Source: an uncultured Moraxella sp.
GTDB taxonomy: Bacteria > Pseudomonadota > Gammaproteobacteria > Pseudomonadales > Moraxellaceae
NCBI GenBank assembly: GCA_943908425.1
Contig: CALTTC010000019.1
Location: forward strand, 1 to 43,574
DNA length: 43,574 nt
Reading direction: 5' to 3'
Part shown: positions 1 to 9,330 of the stretch, one piece after another
Layout: each line of letters opens with the position of its first letter
How positions within the stretch are numbered: the stretch's first letter is position 1
Translations under genes and position numbers: made by a program
The notes under the pieces: model-generated
Databases searched by the model: none
What the model was told of the DNA's origin: nothing
The model's input: the letters and a program-made list of their open reading frames with translations, nothing else

Positions 1-75
<75 letters not shown>

Positions 76-77
76 AT

Positions 78-151
78 TGGAGCGGGTGGCGGGAATCGAA
101 CCCGCACCAGTAGCTTGGAAGGCTAATGTTCTACCACTAAACTACACCCGC
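78..151 (-). tRNA. tRNA-Gly (anticodon TCC)
   Basis: The acceptor arms GCGGGTG and CACCCGC pair on the minus strand. The anticodon loop CTTCCAA gives TCC, which reads GGA. The T-arm has GGTTCGATTCC and the CCA end is encoded at 78-80. Only two bases separate it from the downstream tRNA-Thr, so the two are processed from one transcript. Confidence 0.95.
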
Positions 152-169
152 CCAATAGCGTATAAAAAA

Positions 170-253
170 TGGTGGTGGGAGAAGGATTCGAACCTTCGAA
201 GCTTTCGCAACGGATTTACAGTCCGTCCCCTTTGACCGCTCGGGAATCCCACC
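170..253 (-). tRNA. tRNA-Tyr (anticodon GTA)
   Basis: At 84 nt with a long variable arm this is a class II tRNA. The acceptor arms GGTGGGA and TCCCACC pair, the anticodon stem ACGGA/TCCGT holds loop CTGTAAA with anticodon GTA, and CCA is encoded at 170-172. It is the second gene of the four-tRNA operon. Confidence 0.95.
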
Positions 254-299
254 GTATCATGATAAAGGAATTAGCTACCTCTAAATAATATTACCTAGA

Positions 300-375
<76 letters not shown>

Positions 376-395
376 GTACTGTCTAGGTGGTGCAT

Positions 396-423
396 ATAAT
401 AGCAAATTATAAATATATTGCAA
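396..423 (-). promoter_or_regulatory. sigma-70 type promoter of the tRNA cluster
   Basis: On the minus strand a TTGCAA box (418-423) and a TATTAT box (396-401) are separated by 16 bases, about 20 bases upstream of the first tRNA-Thr. The surrounding DNA is very AT-rich. Placement and spacing fit a strong stable-RNA promoter; the transcription start itself is inferred. Confidence 0.6.
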
Positions 424-528
424 GTTATTTTTTAAAAAAGTGATAAATTTTTTATGCAAACATGATAAATTGAGGTGTCATCAGCAGTTTTTAGGAAGAA
501 AAAATCGGCAAATATTGGTGACAGAAAC

Positions 529-2085
529 CTATAGTAGCTTATTTTTACGTTGTGATGAGGGTAAGATACCCATTGCCTCGCGGTATTTGGCGACCGTTCT
601 TCTGGCAATCACAATGCCTTGCTCGGCAAGACGCTCGGTAATTTTACTGTCTGACAACGGTTTTTTGCTGTCTTCTTCTTCAATCATCTCAGCAATCATC
701 GCACTAATAGCGGTAGACGATATCTCACCTTCTTCGCTTTGAACATGTGATGAAAAAAAGTATTTAAAATCCAACAGCCCTTGGGGGGTGAGCATAGTTT
801 TGTTGGTGGTAAGGCGTGACACGGTCGATTCGTGCAATGCCAAGCTTTCCGCCACTTGCTTGAGTGTCAAAGGCTGCATGGCTTGCACGCCCTGCACAAA
901 AAACGCTTGCTGTTTTTGGACAATATAGGTAGCAACGCGCAAGAGATTCTGGTTACGTTCTTCAATACTGCGAATAAATAAGCGTGCGTCTTGTAGGTGG
1001 TGCTTGATATACTGATTGGCATCGCTGTCATCGCCACGCTTAATCAGGCTTGCGTATTCTTGGTTGATTTGTAATTTGGGTAAGGTGGCAGGATTTAGGG
1101 TAACACGCCAACTGTCGGCATCGCTGGCATAGGCGGTCGTTTGATTTTTGCCGTCTTTAGCAATGACTAGCACATCCGGTACATCAATGGCACTTTCGCC
1201 ATTTTGGCTATCAATAAAGGCACGAGCGGGGCTTGGGTCAAGCGTGCGAATTAGCGCCATCGCCTTGGTGAGCACTTCAGCAGATAATCCTGTCGCCGTC
1301 ATTAGCGCCTTAATATTGTTATTCTGTAAATGTTCGCTACAATGCAACACTTGGCGCGCCTCTGCAATGTAGGCGGTGCTACTTGGCAACTGGTTGAGCT
1401 GTAACAATAAGCATTCAGATAAATTACGCGCGCCGACACCAGTTGGACTACACGCCTGTATCATCTTTAAAACCGCAAGCACCTCATCGTGCTCCACCGT
1501 CTCCTCAATTTCATAAAAGCTCAGCAATGTGGCAAAATGATGGGCGATGTCCGCTAAATCAGCACGAATAAAACCTGCATCATCCATTGCATCAATTAAT
1601 TGCTCAGCAATGAGTTTATCCAAATTGGATAAATGCTTAAAATTCATTTGCCAGCGGATATGGTCGTGGATATTTAGACTTGTTGCGCCAAACACCTCCA
1701 CACTGTCATTGGTAGCGCTATGACCCTCAAAGTCGCTAATGTCATCATTATAGACCTCCTGCCACGCCATATCCATCGCATCGTCATCAAAACTGGCTTC
1801 GGTTAATTTATCCAAGCCATCAGGGGCGCTTGGCGTATCAAAACCATCGCTGTCGCTGCTGCCACTCTGCCAATTATTGCTTGTCCAGTCGTCTAGTGCC
1901 GTCGCTTCAGGTTCGGCAAACTCTTCTTCAACGCGTTCTAGCAGGGGATTACTATCCAACTTAGCTTGCACTTCTTGCTCTAGCTCCAAACTAGACAGTT
2001 GCAAAAGCTTAATGGCTTGCTGCATTTGCGGGGTAAGTTTTTGACTTTGCCCTAAGGTAACCCCAAGCCCAAACGCAATACTCAC
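529..2085 (-). CDS. rpoN: RNA polymerase sigma-54 factor RpoN
   Basis: This 518-residue protein is the alternative sigma factor that directs RNA polymerase to -24/-12 promoters and needs an AAA+ enhancer-binding activator to open them. Region I is clear at residues 9-45, with the glutamine- and leucine-rich LTPQMQQAIKLLQL. An acidic region II follows at about 50-125. Near the C-terminus is the diagnostic RpoN box, ARRTVAKYRE, which contacts the -24 element. Length is slightly above the usual 470-500 because of the acidic linker. The start is GTG at 2085, three bases after the hemE stop, with no obvious ribosome-binding site, so translational coupling to hemE is likely. The usual downstream partners hpf and ptsN are absent; the tRNA operon follows instead. 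No sigma-54 activator gene is visible in this window. Confidence 0.95.
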   Translation of the reverse strand: MSIAFGLGVTLGQSQKLTPQMQQAIKLLQLSSLELEQEVQAKLDSNPLLERVEEEFAEPEATALDDWTSNNWQSGSSDSDGFDTPSAPDGLDKLTEASFDDDAMDMAWQEVYNDDISDFEGHSATNDSVEVFGATSLNIHDHIRWQMNFKHLSNLDKLIAEQLIDAMDDAGFIRADLADIAHHFATLLSFYEIEETVEHDEVLAVLKMIQACSPTGVGARNLSECLLLQLNQLPSSTAYIAEARQVLHCSEHLQNNNIKALMTATGLSAEVLTKAMALIRTLDPSPARAFIDSQNGESAIDVPDVLVIAKDGKNQTTAYASDADSWRVTLNPATLPKLQINQEYASLIKRGDDSDANQYIKHHLQDARLFIRSIEERNQNLLRVATYIVQKQQAFFVQGVQAMQPLTLKQVAESLALHESTVSRLTTNKTMLTPQGLLDFKYFFSSHVQSEEGEISSTAISAMIAEMIEEEDSKKPLSDSKITERLAEQGIVIARRTVAKYREAMGILPSSQRKNKLL

Positions 2086-2088
2086 TGC

Positions 2089-3192
2089 CTAAATCCGGTA
2101 CTCGTGCACAGCATCAATAAAGACTTTGGCGTGGTCGGGGTTCACCCACTGGGTGATACCGTGCCCCAAATTGGCAATGTAGCCGGTCTTGTCGCTGCTA
2201 TAGGCATCATCTAGCATAAGCTTAGTTGCTTGACGAATGCTCGCTCTATCGCCGTACAATACCGCTGGGTCTAGATTGCCCTGAATGGCTTTGGGGCGTT
2301 GCAATTTTTTGTGGGCGATGGTGAGGGCGCGCTGACTTTCGTTCAAGGTTTGGCGGGCACGGTCAAGGCGTGTTGTCCAGTCCAGTCCTAAGGCATCGGC
2401 TTGGCTGTCGGCTTGGATATCTAGCCACTGTCCACCGCCTTTGGTAAATAACACCACTGGCGTATCGGGGTGCTTCACTTTTAATTGAGCGATAATATCA
2501 CGGTTGTAGGCGTGGCTAAACTCCACGAACTGACGGTGGGCAAGCGCTCCGCCCCAGCTGTCAAAAATCTGCACCACTTGCGCGCCAGCTTCAATTTGCG
2601 CATCCAAATAATCCACTACCGCATCACGGATTTTACCAAGTAAGCTATGCAAAAATGCAGGACGCGCATACATCATCTCTTTGGTGTAGCGAAAATCTTT
2701 GGAGCTACCGCCCTCCACCATATAAGTCGCAAGCGTCCACGGACTGCCCGAAAAACCAAAAAGTGGTACTTGTCCATTTAATTCTTTTCGGATATTAGTA
2801 ACCGCACGCATCACATAATCTAGCGCTTGCCGGCTATTAATGACAGGTAAGCGCTCCAAATCGGTCGCAGTACGCACGGTGTATTTTAATTTAGGGCCTT
2901 CCCCTGCCTCAAAATAGAGTCCCAAACCAAACGCATCAGGAATGGTTAAAATATCACTAAACAAAATCGCCGCGTCTAACTCAAATCGGCGTAGCGGTTG
3001 CAAGGTCACCTCAGTGGCACGGTCAGTATCCTTGCACAGGCTCAAAAAATCACCCGCTTCGGCACGCACCGCTTTATATTCAGGCAAATAACGCCCTGCT
3101 TGACGCATCATCCATACAGGCGTTCTGTCCACCGGCTCAAAACGCAAGGCGCGCAACAGACGGTCGTTTTTTAGGGGGGCAAATTTAGACAT
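2089..3192 (-). CDS. hemE: uroporphyrinogen decarboxylase HemE
   Basis: The product decarboxylates the four acetate side chains of uroporphyrinogen III to give coproporphyrinogen III, a cytosolic step of heme synthesis. The 367-residue length is normal. The N-terminal signature RTPVWMMRQAGRYLPEY (residues 23-39) carries the substrate-binding arginines, and the second family signature GFSGSPWTLATYMVEGG is present around residues 147-163. The ATG start follows a short AT-rich leader. It reads directly into rpoN, so both may share a transcript. Heme from this pathway would feed the b-type hemes of NarI encoded in the same window. Confidence 0.96.
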   Translation of the reverse strand: MSKFAPLKNDRLLRALRFEPVDRTPVWMMRQAGRYLPEYKAVRAEAGDFLSLCKDTDRATEVTLQPLRRFELDAAILFSDILTIPDAFGLGLYFEAGEGPKLKYTVRTATDLERLPVINSRQALDYVMRAVTNIRKELNGQVPLFGFSGSPWTLATYMVEGGSSKDFRYTKEMMYARPAFLHSLLGKIRDAVVDYLDAQIEAGAQVVQIFDSWGGALAHRQFVEFSHAYNRDIIAQLKVKHPDTPVVLFTKGGGQWLDIQADSQADALGLDWTTRLDRARQTLNESQRALTIAHKKLQRPKAIQGNLDPAVLYGDRASIRQATKLMLDDAYSSDKTGYIANLGHGITQWVNPDHAKVFIDAVHEYRI

Positions 3193-3292
3193 TATTATCC
3201 TTCATCAATCGTTAAATAATTATTGTAAAGCATACACTGCAAAAAGCACGCCAGTTATTAGTTGGTTTTTTTGATAACTTATATTAAAAAAA

Positions 3293-4501
3293 CTAATAAG
3301 GAGCGTACACCACTTCCACCTCGTGGTCGTCAAAATCGTCGTCCTCGTCATCTTCCAAGCCCTCGCGCTGACGTTTACGCATAGCGCGGTAGGCTTCTTT
3401 TTGGATTTCGGTATTGTGGCGCACCTCTTCTTCTAATCGGGCAAAACGCTGTTTTTGGGCGGCAGCAAAATCGCTATCTTCTGCCTCACGCTCTTGCTCG
3501 CGCTCAATCTCGTGCATCAAGTGATATTTGACCGCGTCCACGCCCTCGCCTGTCAAAGTAGAGGTCAAAAACACATCGCCCGTCCAACCAAGCTGTGCCA
3601 CAATATCAGCACAATGTGCCTCACGCTCTGCCTCTTCTAACTGGTCAATTTTATTTAATACCAAAATTTGTGGCAGTTGCGATAATTCGTGCGAAAAACT
3701 TGCCAGCTCTTGCAAAATCACTTGGGCGTTTGCTACAGGGCCTGAGCCATCTATTGGTTTTACATCCAAAATATGTAGCAAGCGACGAGTGCGCGCCACG
3801 TGTTTTAAAAAGCGAATGCCTAAGCCTGCACCACTACTCGCTCCAGCAATCAAGCCTGGAATATCCGCCATTACAAACGATTGGTGCGTACCAACATCCA
3901 CCACCCCCAAATTGGGTACAAGGGTCGTAAACGGATAATCAGCAACTTTTGGGCGGGCAGCGGAGACTTGGCGAATAAAGGTAGATTTGCCAGCATTGGG
4001 GAGACCAATTAAGCCGACATCCGCTACCACTTTGAGCTCAAGCTTAATGTTTTTTGCCTCGCCTGGAAAACCAGGAATGGCTTTTCTGGGCGCTTGATTG
4101 GTTGAGGTCTTAAAGCGCGCATTACCAAAACCGCCATCGCCCCCTTTGGCGATAAGTAGCGTTTGCCCTTTTTCGGTTAAGTCACCGAGCACAATATCTA
4201 GGTCAGTATCAATAATGGTGGTGCCAATCGGCACGGTCAGATAAACGTCATCAGCTGCCCGTCCTGAGCAGTTTTTGCTGCCGCCACTTTCGCCCCGTTT
4301 TGCCTCAAATTTGCGCGTATAACGATAATCCACAAGCGTGTTGGTATTGTCATCGGCAATGACATAGACGCTACCGCCCCGTCCGCCATCACCGCCATCA
4401 GGTCCACCTTTTGGGATAAATTTTTCACGGCGAAAACTGACAATGCCGTTGCCACCATCGCCTGCCTTGACACTGACTAATGCCTCATCAATAAATCGCA
4501 T
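3293..4501 (-). CDS. obgE: GTPase Obg/CgtA, ribosome assembly
   Basis: This essential GTPase binds the large ribosomal subunit during assembly and links it to the stringent response. The glycine-rich Obg domain fills residues 1-158. The G domain follows, with the P-loop GLPNAGKST, switch II DIPGLI and the NKID specificity motif. The C-terminus is a long charged tail very rich in Asp and Glu, with runs such as DDEDDDFDDHE, which is typical of gammaproteobacterial members. The 402-residue length is normal. The gene stands alone, separated from hemE by 100 AT-rich bases that contain an inverted repeat (3255-3263 with 3291-3299) overlapping the stop codon. Confidence 0.95.
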   Translation of the reverse strand: MRFIDEALVSVKAGDGGNGIVSFRREKFIPKGGPDGGDGGRGGSVYVIADDNTNTLVDYRYTRKFEAKRGESGGSKNCSGRAADDVYLTVPIGTTIIDTDLDIVLGDLTEKGQTLLIAKGGDGGFGNARFKTSTNQAPRKAIPGFPGEAKNIKLELKVVADVGLIGLPNAGKSTFIRQVSAARPKVADYPFTTLVPNLGVVDVGTHQSFVMADIPGLIAGASSGAGLGIRFLKHVARTRRLLHILDVKPIDGSGPVANAQVILQELASFSHELSQLPQILVLNKIDQLEEAEREAHCADIVAQLGWTGDVFLTSTLTGEGVDAVKYHLMHEIEREQEREAEDSDFAAAQKQRFARLEEEVRHNTEIQKEAYRAMRKRQREGLEDDEDDDFDDHEVEVVYAPY

Positions 4502-4580
4502 AATATTGTTCTCTTAAAATTTAAGCTATTGTAACATAACTTCGTGCGTTTGTGATGATGCTTGCGACATTTAGGCAAGC

Positions 4581-4611
4581 AAAAAGGCGAACCGCTAGGC
4601 CCGCCTTTTTT
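4581..4611. terminator. bidirectional rho-independent terminator
   Basis: AAAAAGGCG (4581-4589) pairs perfectly with CGCCTTTTT (4602-4610) around a 12-base loop, giving a stem with A and T tracts on both sides. It lies 20 bases after the gap stop codon on the minus strand, so it should end gap transcription before obgE. Confidence 0.75.
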
Positions 4612-4630
4612 AATAGAGCGTTAATAACAA

Positions 4631-5983
4631 CTATAGTGTTTGGTACTGCACGCCTGCCATCGTCTCAGCGACACGCACCACTTGGGTGCTATAGCCCATC
4701 TCGTTATCATACCACACATACAAGGTCACAAGCTGTCCGTCAGTTAAGGTTGCCTTGGCATCAAAAATCGCCACTTTTTCCGAACCCACAAAATCGGTCG
4801 ATACCGCCTCACTACTGTCGCTATAGGCGATTTGCTGTTGCCATTTCGCCGATTGGCTTGCCTCATAAATAAAGGCATTTAGCGCCTCGGTGGTAACCGC
4901 TTTTGCCAAATTTAAGGTCAGCACTGCCAGCGAGACATTGGGCGTTGGCACACGAATAGCATTACCAGTTAATTTACCGGCAAGCTCAGGCAATGCCTTG
5001 CCCACAGCTTTAGCAGCGCCTGTACTGGTCATCACCATATTTAAAGAGGCGGCGCGTCCACGGCGATCGGCTTTGTGATGATTGTCTACCAAATTTTGGT
5101 CGTTGGTATAGGCGTGAATGGTTTCCATATGCCCATTAACCACGCCGTATTCATCGTTTAGCAATTTTAGTATCGGAGTAATGGCATTGGTCGTACAGCT
5201 CGCCGCTGAGACAATAGTATCATCGCCGATAGTTGCTTCATTCACCCCAAACACCACGTTTTTAATATCACCACTCGCTGGCGCAGTCAATAGCACCTTA
5301 TCAATACCTGTGGTTAAGTGCTGAGACAGCCCTTCTTGGTCTTTAAATTTACCTGTATTATCAATCAATAAAGCGTTGTTAATACCGTATTTTGTATAAT
5401 CAATGGCGCTTGGGTCGCTTGCATAAATCACTTGCACAAAACGCCCATTGACTAGCAAGCCATTGTTATCATTATCCACAAGCACCGAACCTGCAAACCA
5501 ACCGTGCACACTATCACGCTCCAAAAGGCTTGCACGCTTCGCCAAGTCGTCTGTCTTGCCAGGACGCAAGACAATCGCCTTTAGTTGTAAGCCATTATCG
5601 CTAGTGGGACGAGACAGCAGTAAGCGTGCCAATATCCGCCCAATACGCCCAAAGCCATACAAAACCACGTCTTTGGCTTCTGTACTGCTTGTGCCTTGTA
5701 AGTCTTTGGCGCTTTTGCCATCACGTAATGCTAAGGCGATATCAATGCGCGCGCAAGTCACATCGGCATTGATTAACGCCTCCACGAACTGTAAGGATTT
5801 ATCAAGGGGTAAGTCGTGCTTGGCGTGGAGGGTCAGTAGCTGGGCGCTGTTTGGCGTTAATGCTTGCCCAAAAAACGACAATTGCACGTCTTTTGTGCTT
5901 AAAGCGTGCAATTTATCTAGCATTTTATAGGCGGTGCGTTCATCGTCCAAGCGTTTGTTGCGCGCGGTATCAAAGTGGCTCAT
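4631..5983 (-). CDS. gap: long-form glyceraldehyde-3-phosphate dehydrogenase
   Basis: The protein oxidises glyceraldehyde 3-phosphate to 1,3-bisphosphoglycerate, or the reverse, using NAD(P). The nucleotide-binding motif YGFGRIGR starts at residue 109. The catalytic motif SCTTNAITP has its cysteine at residue 263, and the helper histidine is in METIHAYTNDQN (about H290). At 450 residues it is about 110 longer than a classical GAPDH because of an N-terminal helical extension. This long form is known in Pseudomonas and Acinetobacter relatives. The gene is monocistronic with a strong terminator behind it. Cofactor choice and direction (glycolytic or gluconeogenic) cannot be read from the sequence; a gluconeogenic role is plausible because Moraxella species are generally asaccharolytic. 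Confidence 0.9.
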   Translation of the reverse strand: MSHFDTARNKRLDDERTAYKMLDKLHALSTKDVQLSFFGQALTPNSAQLLTLHAKHDLPLDKSLQFVEALINADVTCARIDIALALRDGKSAKDLQGTSSTEAKDVVLYGFGRIGRILARLLLSRPTSDNGLQLKAIVLRPGKTDDLAKRASLLERDSVHGWFAGSVLVDNDNNGLLVNGRFVQVIYASDPSAIDYTKYGINNALLIDNTGKFKDQEGLSQHLTTGIDKVLLTAPASGDIKNVVFGVNEATIGDDTIVSAASCTTNAITPILKLLNDEYGVVNGHMETIHAYTNDQNLVDNHHKADRRGRAASLNMVMTSTGAAKAVGKALPELAGKLTGNAIRVPTPNVSLAVLTLNLAKAVTTEALNAFIYEASQSAKWQQQIAYSDSSEAVSTDFVGSEKVAIFDAKATLTDGQLVTLYVWYDNEMGYSTQVVRVAETMAGVQYQTL

Positions 5984-6058
5984 TATCCAATCCCATACAA
6001 AATAAGTCCCAGTATTGTAGCTTAAGTTGTACTAAATTTCAAATACCGCCTGTGGTTA

Positions 6059-7312
6059 TTAGCACGAATTATCCACCAAATGCAGTACCATTTCGCTGAC
6101 AATAAACTGGCGCACGTCATTTAATAGCGTGGTATCAAAATTGTGAATAAAAGCAACGGCAAGCTTGCGCTCAGGGTCACAAAACGCCACCGAGCCATTG
6201 TAGCCCATATGCCCATAAGCTTTGGGCGCGTGCTGTGTTGTAAATAGTTTATGAAACCCTGCGCGCCATTGCATACTTGCTGGCATCACCGCATCTTGCC
6301 CATCGCTATAAATTTGACGCATGGTCTGCAAGGTGTTTGCATCAATAAAAGTATGGTCGTCATACACCCCGTCATTGGCGTGCATGGCATACAAGGCGAC
6401 TAGCGCCCGACTGCTAAATACACCATTGGCAGCAGGAATGGGAGTGGCTAACACCGTTTTATCATAATAATTAATCGGCGTTTTGCCATCGGCAAGCAAA
6501 GCGTCTTTATAATTGCCCAACTGCATAGCGTGGGTATCAAAATATAGCTTATTTAGCATTTGGGTGTTGATATTGTCCCCCAGTGCTTGCCAAGCAGGCA
6601 ACAGCAGACTTGCATACAATGCTCGCGTGGCAGGGCTATCAGGGGTCAAGGTAGGCTTGGTGCGCGCACTTCTATCAAAAAACAGCCGTTCAGGCACAGC
6701 AATGTTGTCGTGTAGCGCGTAAGGCAAGCCAAAAAACATCTCACCTTCCACACCAAGCGGGCGTGCCAAATAGTCGTCTAGCACGGTTTGCAAGGGTTTA
6801 TTGGTGGCGTGCTCCACAAGTCCCCCCAAAATCCACCCCGATACCAAGGCACTATAGGCACTCACAAAGCCAATGTTTTTGGGGTCAGCTGGGGCAGTAC
6901 GGGGCATTGCCGCCACTTTATCAAGCATCGTTTGCCAATCGCTCACCCAAGCGTTATCGTTAATAACGCTACTAATAGCAAATAAATCCGCACGGTGCGT
7001 TAATACATCAAGTACAGTAATAGCATCTTTGCCATTTTGGGCAAATGCCGACCAATAATCAGCAATCTTTGCCTTATAATCCAACACCCCTTGGCTCACC
7101 AGCACGGCAATTAGGCTTGCCATCACCCCTTTGCCAATAGAAAAACTCACCGAGAGCGTAGCAGGCGTCCAGTCAGCGTGGGCGTTGGCTTGCCCAAAGG
7201 CAGAGGACAGCACAAGTTTATTGTTGTGTATGATGCTTAGTGCCCCACCTGCCTTATCGTTATCTAGTGCAAGCTGTGGCAATAAGTCTGCCAATCTTGT
7301 CCAATCAGTCAT
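6059..7312 (-). CDS. serine hydrolase of the beta-lactamase/esterase family
   Basis: This 417-residue protein has the class C beta-lactamase fold signature. The nucleophile motif SxxK is SIGK at residues 58-61, the Y-x-S/N motif is YSA at 153-155, and a GHMGYNGS stretch near the C-terminus occupies the place of the KTG/HxG box. No signal peptide is seen, so it is probably cytosolic, unlike true AmpC enzymes. EstB-type esterases and D-aminopeptidase-like enzymes share these motifs, and the substrate cannot be told. The ATG start lies 54 bases from the tsaD stop; both genes run on the minus strand. Confidence 0.8.
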   Translation of the reverse strand: MTDWTRLADLLPQLALDNDKAGGALSIIHNNKLVLSSAFGQANAHADWTPATLSVSFSIGKGVMASLIAVLVSQGVLDYKAKIADYWSAFAQNGKDAITVLDVLTHRADLFAISSVINDNAWVSDWQTMLDKVAAMPRTAPADPKNIGFVSAYSALVSGWILGGLVEHATNKPLQTVLDDYLARPLGVEGEMFFGLPYALHDNIAVPERLFFDRSARTKPTLTPDSPATRALYASLLLPAWQALGDNINTQMLNKLYFDTHAMQLGNYKDALLADGKTPINYYDKTVLATPIPAANGVFSSRALVALYAMHANDGVYDDHTFIDANTLQTMRQIYSDGQDAVMPASMQWRAGFHKLFTTQHAPKAYGHMGYNGSVAFCDPERKLAVAFIHNFDTTLLNDVRQFIVSEMVLHLVDNSC

Positions 7313-7366
7313 TATCGCTCCTTAGTTCAAATTATTATGCCCATCATTTTGCCCATTTAGCCGTTG

Positions 7367-8386
7367 CTACGCTAAACTTGGCAAGCTTGTCATATCCCAA
7401 CGTGGGACACACGCCACCGCCAAATCATCACATTGCCCTGCCTGTAGACGCAAAAATCCAGCATAAGCAATCATCGCTCCATTATCGGTGCACAGTGCCT
7501 GTGGGGCATAATGCACGCTGGCATTGATAGAGGCAAGCTCGGTAGCCAAACGCGCGCGCAAACGAGTGTTGGCAGATACCCCACCTGCAATCACTAGACG
7601 GCGTAAATTGGTTTGTTTGAGTGCTTTTAGGCACTTTTTGCTTAACGTGTCAATCATCGCCTCCTCAAAACTTGCACAGATATCCGCTTTGATTTGTGGG
7701 TTATCTACTGCATTGTCTTTAATGAGGTTATGCACCGCCGTTTTCATACCGCTAAAAGAAAAATCCAAACCCTTGTGTAGCATAGGTCGTGGTAAAACAA
7801 AAGCATTAGGGTTGCCATTATTTGCCAAATTTGCCACCGCTACCCCACCTGGGTAGGGCAAGCCTAGCATCTTGGCAACCTTATCAAAGCACTCGCCTGC
7901 CGCATCGTCAATGCTTTCGCCAAGGAGCGTATAATCGCCAACTGCATCGGCGCGCACAAGCTGTGTATGCCCACCCGACACCAGCAGACACACAAAGGGA
8001 AACTGTATCGTCTTGTCCTCAATGAGTGGCGCCAATAAATGCCCCTCCATATGATGAATGCCAATAGCAGGGATATCCAAGGCAAAGGCAAGCGTTCGGG
8101 CAAACAAAGCCCCGGTCATTAGCGCACCGATGAGTCCCGGGCCTTTTGTAAATGCCACCGCTGACAGTGCTTGACGCTCAATATCTGCCTGTGCCAAAAC
8201 CTCAGTTAATAATGGCACAAGTTTACGAATATGATCACGACTGGCAAGCTCAGGCACCACCCCACCATAGGTAGCGTGTAGCTCAATTTGACTATATAGC
8301 ACTTGGGCGCTAATCGCTGAGCGCGCACTGTCATAAATTGCCAGCCCCGTTTCGTCACACGAGGTTTCTAAACCCAAAACTTTCAT
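7367..8386 (-). CDS. tsaD: tRNA N6-threonylcarbamoyladenosine transferase TsaD
   Basis: TsaD moves the threonylcarbamoyl group to A37 of tRNAs that read ANN codons, working with TsaB and TsaE. The 339-residue length is normal for the bacterial family. The metal-binding motif HHMEGH (residues 111-116) and the ASKH-fold glycine-rich segments LLVSGGHTQL and IAGGVSANT are present. The N-terminus MKVLGLETSCDETG is the conserved family start, which supports this ATG. The partner genes tsaB, tsaC and tsaE are not in the window. It was formerly annotated gcp. Confidence 0.96.
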   Translation of the reverse strand: MKVLGLETSCDETGLAIYDSARSAISAQVLYSQIELHATYGGVVPELASRDHIRKLVPLLTEVLAQADIERQALSAVAFTKGPGLIGALMTGALFARTLAFALDIPAIGIHHMEGHLLAPLIEDKTIQFPFVCLLVSGGHTQLVRADAVGDYTLLGESIDDAAGECFDKVAKMLGLPYPGGVAVANLANNGNPNAFVLPRPMLHKGLDFSFSGMKTAVHNLIKDNAVDNPQIKADICASFEEAMIDTLSKKCLKALKQTNLRRLVIAGGVSANTRLRARLATELASINASVHYAPQALCTDNGAMIAYAGFLRLQAGQCDDLAVACVPRWDMTSLPSLA

Positions 8387-8409
8387 AATGTCTCTTTTAT
8401 TAAAATTAT

Positions 8410-9330
8410 CTACTTGCGCGGATGGGCACTGTCATACACCGCCGCCAAACGGGCAAAATCCAAGTGCGTGTATTTTTGTGTTGCCGTTAAGGAGCTATGC
8501 CCAAGCAATCCTTGTACCGCACGCAAATCGCCACTTGCCGACAGCATATGTGAGGCAAAAGCGTGGCGCAATAAATGCGGATGTAAATTATGGGGAATGC
8601 CAGCTTTGATTGCCCATTGTTCAAGGCGCAACTGTACCGTACGCGTGGTGATACGCCAACCACGCTGTGCACTGATAAATAAGGCATCATCGCTATTAGT
8701 TTTTTGCCATTGTGCACGGATTGGCAAATAATCCAATAACGCCTGTACTGCCATTTGTCCAACGGGTAGGATGCGCGGTTTTGCCCCTTTACCCCACACC
8801 GTTACCAATTTATTTGGCAAATCTAAATGCTCCTTATCAAGCGCCACAAGCTCACCCACGCGTAAGCCACTACTATACAACAATTCAAACATCGCCTTAT
8901 CGCGTTGCCATAACGCCATCTGCCTAGGCGTATCCGGTGGCGACTGCGACAATAACTGCGCTACCAAATCCACGTCCAAAAGCTTCGGCAAGCGGTCAGT
9001 TTTACCTGTTAAGCGGTAATTGGTGCTAGGGTTATGGCTAATAAGTCCTTGCTTTTGTAGGTAAGCAAAAAAACAGCGCACCGCCGCCAAATATAGCCGA
9101 GCGCTTGTCACCCCCAAATCATTCTCCAAACGCTTGGCAAAATAACCTGTTATCTCAGCACGGCGCACCTCTTTCCAGTCAGCAAGCCCAATGTGCTGTA
9201 AAAAAACAGCGAAACCCTGCACTGCTTGCATATAGGTTGACACGGTACAGGGCGAATAATTTTGTAAGACAAGCGCCTGTTGCCACCTGTCAAGCGGTGC
9301 CATTAAAGTTTTTGGCAAGGCGTGGGACAT
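8410..9330 (-). CDS. xerC: site-specific tyrosine recombinase XerC
   Basis: XerC pairs with XerD at the dif site to resolve chromosome dimers. All catalytic residues are visible in this 306-residue protein: R157 in SSGLRVGE, K181, H252 and R255 in HPHLLRHAFASHML, H278 in LLGHSS, and Y287 in TQKYTHLD. The N-terminal SAM-like domain covers residues 10-100. Its ATG overlaps the dapF TAA by one base, and the dapF-xerC pairing is the usual gammaproteobacterial order. It is therefore the housekeeping recombinase and not a mobile-element integrase, although tRNA-Gly and a restriction system lie nearby. Confidence 0.94.
   Translation of the reverse strand: MSHALPKTLMAPLDRWQQALVLQNYSPCTVSTYMQAVQGFAVFLQHIGLADWKEVRRAEITGYFAKRLENDLGVTSARLYLAAVRCFFAYLQKQGLISHNPSTNYRLTGKTDRLPKLLDVDLVAQLLSQSPPDTPRQMALWQRDKAMFELLYSSGLRVGELVALDKEHLDLPNKLVTVWGKGAKPRILPVGQMAVQALLDYLPIRAQWQKTNSDDALFISAQRGWRITTRTVQLRLEQWAIKAGIPHNLHPHLLRHAFASHMLSASGDLRAVQGLLGHSSLTATQKYTHLDFARLAAVYDSAHPRK

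Noticed and set aside
3255..3299. Inverted repeat as terminator of obgE
   Set aside because: TTATTAGTT/AACTAATAA pairs are AT-only, the loop is long, and the repeat overlaps the stop codon without a following T tract; support is too weak.
8410..9330. Tyrosine recombinase as integrase of a genomic island next to tRNA-Gly
   Set aside because: Gene order with dapF and protein length identify housekeeping XerC.
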